The position numbers and the translations under genes are program-made. Positions 60,129 through 64,000 of a stretch of 64,000 bases of DNA are shown piece after piece. The notes under the pieces are model-generated. The model did not search any database. It worked only from the letters and a program-made list of their open reading frames with translations, and was not told the DNA's origin. The DNA comes from Streptomyces jeddahensis (lineage in GTDB: Bacteria > Actinomycetota > Actinomycetes > Streptomycetales > Streptomycetaceae). The stretch lies in contig NZ_LOHS01000088.1 in the NCBI RefSeq assembly GCF_001642995.1, positions 62,001-126,000 of the forward strand, written 5' to 3'. Every line of letters begins with the position of its first letter. Within the stretch, counting starts at the first letter, position 1.

Positions 60129-61100
60129 CTACTTTTCCCGGCGCTGGACCAGGCGCCAGTTGATGATCGAGAAGATGCCGACGATCAGGAAGATGCCCCA
60201 GGCGATCGCGGCGCCGTAGCCGAAGTCGTTGTTGTCGAAGGTCTGCTGGAAGAAGTAGAGGACCATCGTCTGGCCGGCGTTGTCCGGACCGCCCGCGAAG
60301 GTCGAGGTGTTGCTGGTGGTCTGCAGCAGCACCTGCGGTTCGGAGAACGACTGCAGGCCGGTGACCGTCGACACGACGAGAGTGAAGAGGATGACCGGCC
60401 GCATCAGCGGCACGGTGACCCGGAAGAACGTCTGCACGGGCCCGGCCCCGTCCACCCGCGCGGCCTCGTACAGCTCACCCGGGATGGTCTGCAGGCCGGC
60501 GAGGAAGATGATCGCGTTGTAGCCGGTCCACTGCCAGGTCATCAGCGAGGCGATCGCGACCTTGATGCCCCAGGGCGTGTTGAGCCAGGCGATCTGGTCC
60601 AGGCCGAGACCCTGTAGTACGGCGTTGACCAGGCCGAAGTTCGTGCTGAAGATCGACCCGAAGATGATCGCGATGGCGACGACCGAGGTCACGTTCGGCA
60701 GGAAGTACGCGAAGCGGTAGACGCTCTTGAAGCGCACCGCCGAGTTGAGCATCACCGCGGCCACCAGCGCGATGAAGAGCATCGGGAGCGTGGCGATGGC
60801 CCAGATGATCAGCGTGTTGCTGATGGAGTGCCAGAACTGCGCGTCGCCGAGCAGATAGCGGTACTGCGACAGGCCCGCGTACTCCATGTGCCCCAGGCCG
60901 TCCCACCGGTGGAAGGACAGGTAGAGCGAGAAGCCCACCGGAATGAGGCCGAAGCACAGGAACAGCAGATAGAAGGGCGAGATGGCGAGGTACAGCCGCC
61001 AGTAGCCGAGGATGGAGCGCGGCTTGGGGCGTATGGCGCCCGCCCCGGTGACGGCCGGGCCAGGAGTCTCGATCACAGGCGCGGTGGGTGCGGTGGCCAT
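60129..61100 (-). CDS. ABC sugar permease, MalF type (second sugar operon)
   Basis: A 323-residue permease with RLYLAISPFYLLFLCFGLIPVGFSLYLSF near the start and the EAA motif GELYEAARVDGAGPVQTFFRVTVPLMRPVI. Six or more transmembrane helices. It starts 1-2 bases after the binding-protein stop and ends 13 bases before the next permease, so the genes form one operon. Sugar specificity is inferred from the neighbouring lacZ remnant and PfkB kinase. Confidence 0.92.
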   Translation of the reverse strand: MATAPTAPVIETPGPAVTGAGAIRPKPRSILGYWRLYLAISPFYLLFLCFGLIPVGFSLYLSFHRWDGLGHMEYAGLSQYRYLLGDAQFWHSISNTLIIWAIATLPMLFIALVAAVMLNSAVRFKSVYRFAYFLPNVTSVVAIAIIFGSIFSTNFGLVNAVLQGLGLDQIAWLNTPWGIKVAIASLMTWQWTGYNAIIFLAGLQTIPGELYEAARVDGAGPVQTFFRVTVPLMRPVILFTLVVSTVTGLQSFSEPQVLLQTTSNTSTFAGGPDNAGQTMVLYFFQQTFDNNDFGYGAAIAWGIFLIVGIFSIINWRLVQRREK

Positions 61101-61101
61101 G

Positions 61102-62382
61102 TCAGCTCACCCCCAGGTGGTCGGCGATGCGCCGGCACTTGTTCATGGCGTCTCTCCAGGCGCGGTCCGGGTTCTTGCCGAGGGCGGTGACGTTCTTCAG
61201 CTCGTCCTTGATGGGCTGGCCGAGGGCGACGTCGTAGGGGCTGTTGTAGGCGACGGGGATCTTCTCGGCGGCGGGGCCGATGACGTCGATCGTGACCTGG
61301 CCGCCGAAGAACGGGTCCGGCTCCCGCATGGCCTTCTGCTCGAACGAGGCCGGGGTCGACGGGAAGAGCGAGGCGTCGACGAAGCCGCGCGTCTGGTTGT
61401 CCGGGTTGAGCAGCCACGTGATGATCTCGAAGGCCTGCTCGGGCTCCCGGCAGGTCTTGGTGATGGCGAGGAACGAGCCGCCGTTGTTGGCGTATCCGCC
61501 CGGCATGGCGGCCGCCCGCCACTTGCCCTTCGTCTTGGGCACGTTCAGTTTGAGGTCGCCGGCCGCCCAGGAGGCGCCGATCTGGCTCGGCAGCAGGCCC
61601 TTCTCCAGAGCCGCGTTGCCGTCCGGCGTACCGCTGACGATGTCGGAGAGCAGGCCCCGGCGGTCGGCCTCGAGCGAGAGGGCCCAGGCCCGCCGCACAT
61701 GCTCCTGGTCGCCGATGAAGTGCCGGTCCTCGTCGACGTACCGCTGCGTGCCCTGATTGATCACGTTCTCGAACACCGCGAGTCCGTCGATGAGCAGAAA
61801 GGCGCCCGGTATCTTCTTGCGCAGTCGATCACCGGCAGCGAAGTAGTTCTCCCAGGTGTCCATCTCCTTGGCGACGTCGGCCGGTTCGGTGGGCAGCCCG
61901 GCCTTGTCGAAGACGTCGGCGCGGTAGAAGTGGACGACGGGACCCGTGTCGATGGGGAAGCCGATCAGACGGCCGTCGGGCGTGGCACCCTGCTCCCACT
62001 TCCACGTCAGGTACTGGTCCTTGAGCTTGTCGGCGCCCAGCGTGCGCAGGTCCACGAACTGGTCGGCGTCGGGCAGGTACGAGGCCATGTCCTCGCCCTT
62101 GAGGCCGGTGATGTCCGGTACGTAGGCGCGGCCCGCCATGGTCGTGAGCAGCTTGGAGCGGAAGTAGCCGCCGATCTGCACCGGTTTGAGGTCGACGTCC
62201 GTGAAGCGGGACGTGGCCTTGGCGACGACCTTGTCGCTGAGACCTCCCGTCCAGTACCAGAGGGTCATGTCGCGGCCGGTGGAGCCGCTGGGTACCGAGC
62301 AGCCGGCTGTGGTGCCGCCGAGCGCCGCGGCAGCCGTGGTGGCCAGGCCCGCTCGAAGCAGCCCTCTTCGCGAGAGGTGCAC
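61102..62382 (-). CDS. ABC sugar-binding lipoprotein (second sugar operon)
   Basis: A ~426-residue binding protein with a twin-arginine/lipoprotein signal HLSRRGLLRAGLATTAAAAL and GGTTAGC lipobox, then MTLWYWTGGLSDKVVAKATS and the family-1 sugar-binding features (FPIDTGPVVHFYRADVFDKAG, NNGGSFLAITKT). Start taken as GTG 62382; GTG 62391, nine bases upstream, is possible. It follows the PfkB kinase gene with a ~55-base gap holding a direct repeat. Sugar unknown; a galactoside is plausible from the downstream lacZ. Confidence 0.9.
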   Translation of the reverse strand: MHLSRRGLLRAGLATTAAAALGGTTAGCSVPSGSTGRDMTLWYWTGGLSDKVVAKATSRFTDVDLKPVQIGGYFRSKLLTTMAGRAYVPDITGLKGEDMASYLPDADQFVDLRTLGADKLKDQYLTWKWEQGATPDGRLIGFPIDTGPVVHFYRADVFDKAGLPTEPADVAKEMDTWENYFAAGDRLRKKIPGAFLLIDGLAVFENVINQGTQRYVDEDRHFIGDQEHVRRAWALSLEADRRGLLSDIVSGTPDGNAALEKGLLPSQIGASWAAGDLKLNVPKTKGKWRAAAMPGGYANNGGSFLAITKTCREPEQAFEIITWLLNPDNQTRGFVDASLFPSTPASFEQKAMREPDPFFGGQVTIDVIGPAAEKIPVAYNSPYDVALGQPIKDELKNVTALGKNPDRAWRDAMNKCRRIADHLGVS

Positions 62383-62406
62383 TGCTCCCACCGCCTTTCG
62401 GGTGTG

Positions 62407-62442
62407 TGCGCTGAATGTCTGCGTATGCGCTGAATGTCTACG
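62407..62442. repeat. 17-bp direct repeat between kinase and binding-protein genes
   Basis: TGCGCTGAATGTCTGCG (62407) and TGCGCTGAATGTCTACG (62426) differ by one base and are 19 bases apart; the second overlaps the kinase stop codon. Could be a local duplication or a regulatory site. Confidence 0.75.
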
Positions 62443-63502
62443 AGACGGAATCGCTGGGGGAGTGGGGGGTGACAGGTGCGTGGGCCACGGGTGCGCCGGG
62501 GTGCGCCGGAATGCGGTCCTCCAGGAACCCGTAGGCGCGGGAGAGCTCGGGGTCGTTGCTGCCGGTGGTCCGCCACCACTGGTCGATGCCGTACCAGCCG
62601 GGCGCGGCGAGCGCCCCGCCGTGGTGCCGTACGGACAGGCCCGCCGCGAGGCCCGCGAAGCGCAGCCGGTCGGCGAGGGGCCAGCCGCCCAGGGTCGCGG
62701 CGACGAAGCTCGCACCGAAGACGTCGCCGGCGCCGGTCGCGTCCAGGACGTCGATGTCGAGGGCCCGGACCTGCGCGTATTCGCCGGTCGTCTGGTCGAT
62801 GGCGAGGGCGCCGTCGCGGCCGCAGGTGACCACGGCCACCGGCACGAGCTCGGCGAGCCTACGGAGAGCCGCGCCCGGGGTGTCCGTACGCGTGTAGGCC
62901 ATCGCCTCGCCCTCGTTGGGCAGGAAGGCGTGGCACAGGGAGAGCTGGTCGAGGATGCCGGTGGACCACTGCTGGGTGGGGTCCCAGCCGACATCGGCGA
63001 AGATCCGGGTCCCGGCCGCCGAGGCCTTCGCGATCCACTCCTGCGGTTCGGAGCCGATGTGCACGATCGCGGACCGGGCGGGCGGCATGCCCTCCATCAA
63101 TTCGTCCTGCGCGTACGGGGGTTCCTGGCCGTGGGTGACCAGGGCCCGGTCGTGGCCCTGCGCCAGCGAGAAGGTGACGGGTGTGTTCCAGCCCGGCGCC
63201 GTACGGGACAGGGACAGATCGATGCCCTCTTGTTCCGCGAGGATGGTGCGGCAGTACGTCCCGTAGAAGTCGTCGCCGAACACGGTGGCCAGCGAGGTGG
63301 CGAGGCCGTAACGGGCGGCGGCCACCGCGAGGTTGGCGATGCCGCCGGGGCCGGAGCCCATGCCGTCCGTCCAGATCTCCTCACCCGGGGTCGGCGGCTT
63401 GGGCAGCCCCGTCATGACGACGTCGTAGAAGAGCAGCCCGGTGAGAAGCACGTCCGGCCGGGCGTCCTCGACCCGGTCCGAAAGCAGGGGCGGCTCATGC
63501 AC
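62438..63502 (-). CDS. PfkB-family carbohydrate kinase
   Basis: A 354-residue sugar kinase with the N-terminal PfkB signature region GMGSGPGGIANLAVAAARYGL and the C-terminal signature VLDATGAGDVFGASFVAATL containing the catalytic Asp. It phosphorylates a sugar, probably after import by the ABC system encoded downstream. First gene of the second sugar operon, divergent from the DeoR regulator with a 127-base gap. Start ATG at 63502. Sugar not readable from sequence (ribo-, fructo- or tagatose-like all possible). Confidence 0.9.
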   Translation of the reverse strand: MHEPPLLSDRVEDARPDVLLTGLLFYDVVMTGLPKPPTPGEEIWTDGMGSGPGGIANLAVAAARYGLATSLATVFGDDFYGTYCRTILAEQEGIDLSLSRTAPGWNTPVTFSLAQGHDRALVTHGQEPPYAQDELMEGMPPARSAIVHIGSEPQEWIAKASAAGTRIFADVGWDPTQQWSTGILDQLSLCHAFLPNEGEAMAYTRTDTPGAALRRLAELVPVAVVTCGRDGALAIDQTTGEYAQVRALDIDVLDATGAGDVFGASFVAATLGGWPLADRLRFAGLAAGLSVRHHGGALAAPGWYGIDQWWRTTGSNDPELSRAYGFLEDRIPAHPGAPVAHAPVTPHSPSDSVS

Positions 63503-63629
63503 GACCGCATCCTCTCGTCAACTATCTGCAAGTGCGTGCACAGGATCGTGCGCCCTGCTCGGCTGCTTGGCAAGAGTTGAGCGAAGATGAGCATAGAAAT
63601 GATTGCGATTGACGAGTAGTGTTCATCGC

Positions 63630-64000
63630 GTGCTGGCTGAGCGACGACACCAACTGATCCTGCGTGCCCTGCGATCCGGCGGCCCGGCGGCCGTCGCGGA
63701 TCTCTCCGAGCAACTGGGCGTGAGCCCCGCCACCGTGCGGCGCGACCTGGTGAAGCTGGAGGAGATGGGGCTCCTCACCCGTGTCCACGGCGGCGCGGTC
63801 GTCGAGGAGGGCGACCAGCCCTTCGCCGAGGTCGCCGAGATCCGCGTGTCCGAGAAGGACGCGGTAGCGGCGCGCGCGGCGGAGATGATCGAGGACGGCC
63901 AGTCGGTGCTCCTGGACATAGGCACCACCGCCTACCGCCTCGCCCGCCGGCTGCACGGCCGCAGGCTGACCGTGATCACGTCCAACCTCGTCGTGTACGA
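63630..64000 (+). CDS. DeoR-family regulator, partial at right edge
   Basis: Visible 123 residues: LAERRHQLILRALRSGG with HTH VADLSEQLGVSPATVRRDLVKLEEMG, LLTRVHGGAVV and the start of the sugar-phosphate sensor domain (VLLDIGTTAYRLARRL). GTG at 63630 fits. DeoR proteins respond to phosphorylated sugars, which matches the divergent PfkB kinase operon. The shared gap contains AT-rich repeats (ATGAGCAT, ATGATTGCGATTGACG) likely to be its operators. The C-terminus lies outside the window. Confidence 0.88.
   Translation, partial: MLAERRHQLILRALRSGGPAAVADLSEQLGVSPATVRRDLVKLEEMGLLTRVHGGAVVEEGDQPFAEVAEIRVSEKDAVAARAAEMIEDGQSVLLDIGTTAYRLARRLHGRRLTVITSNLVVY

Overview
This is a very GC-rich window with strong third-position GC bias, GTG and ATGA-overlap starts, Tat and lipoprotein exporters, a SpoIIE-type phosphatase, F420-type enzymes and a GlnR-like box. 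All of this points to a Streptomyces-type actinomycete. The mix of catabolic operons, pseudogenes, a transposon and a decaying telomere-protein locus suggests an accessory (arm-like) chromosomal region. No rRNA, tRNA or CRISPR array was seen.

Layout. 1-5.2 kb: a glutathionyl-hydroquinone-reductase-like GST (cut by the left edge), two small hypotheticals, an Otr(A)-like ribosomal protection GTPase with an overlapping upstream leader ORF, and a methyltransferase. 5.3-11.8 kb: a GH42 beta-galactosidase divergent from an ABC sugar importer and LacI regulator, with a recognisable promoter/operator. 12.2-20.7 kb: a PAS-GAF-SpoIIE-HATPase phosphatase, a 1499-residue Tat-exported multidomain protein and a baeRF-type protein. 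21.2-23.7 kb: an operon-like XRE regulator, a broken Tap-like gene and an intact Tpg-like gene. 23.9-31.5 kb: a fused nitrate reductase/flavoprotein next to a HTH-Mop regulator and modABC. 31.5-36.8 kb: a sulfur-themed island with two conserved-type leader peptides (one carrying a triplicated Cys module), an acyl-CoA-dehydrogenase-like monooxygenase, an Rrf2 regulator without cysteines, a sulfatase and a CPYC-type GST.

36.9-43.2 kb: an AspT/YidE exchanger, a Ser/Thr kinase, a DHFR-family reductase, an RNase HI with a zinc-knuckle tail, and small membrane or redox proteins. 43.3-48.3 kb: a His-motif small protein divergent from a very large CtpI-like P-type ATPase. 48.4-56.1 kb: a YdeI-family protein; TetR, APC permease and amidohydrolase; an SDR; and an SRPBCC protein paired with a partner of a kind I recall from gas-vesicle loci. 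56.2-64 kb: a second sugar operon (DeoR, PfkB kinase, ABC importer, GH2 beta-galactosidase) whose lacZ has a large internal deletion and is split by a TnpB-only IS605-family element. That tnpB is itself broken by a small palindrome.

How it fits together. Two independent galactoside-type systems sit about 50 kb apart, one intact (GH42/LacI) and one with a dead hydrolase (GH2/DeoR). Molybdate uptake lies beside the molybdoenzyme that needs it. The sulfur island joins cysteine-rich leader peptides, an Rrf2 regulator, a sulfatase and a flavin-type desulfurising enzyme, which fits scavenging of organic sulfur.
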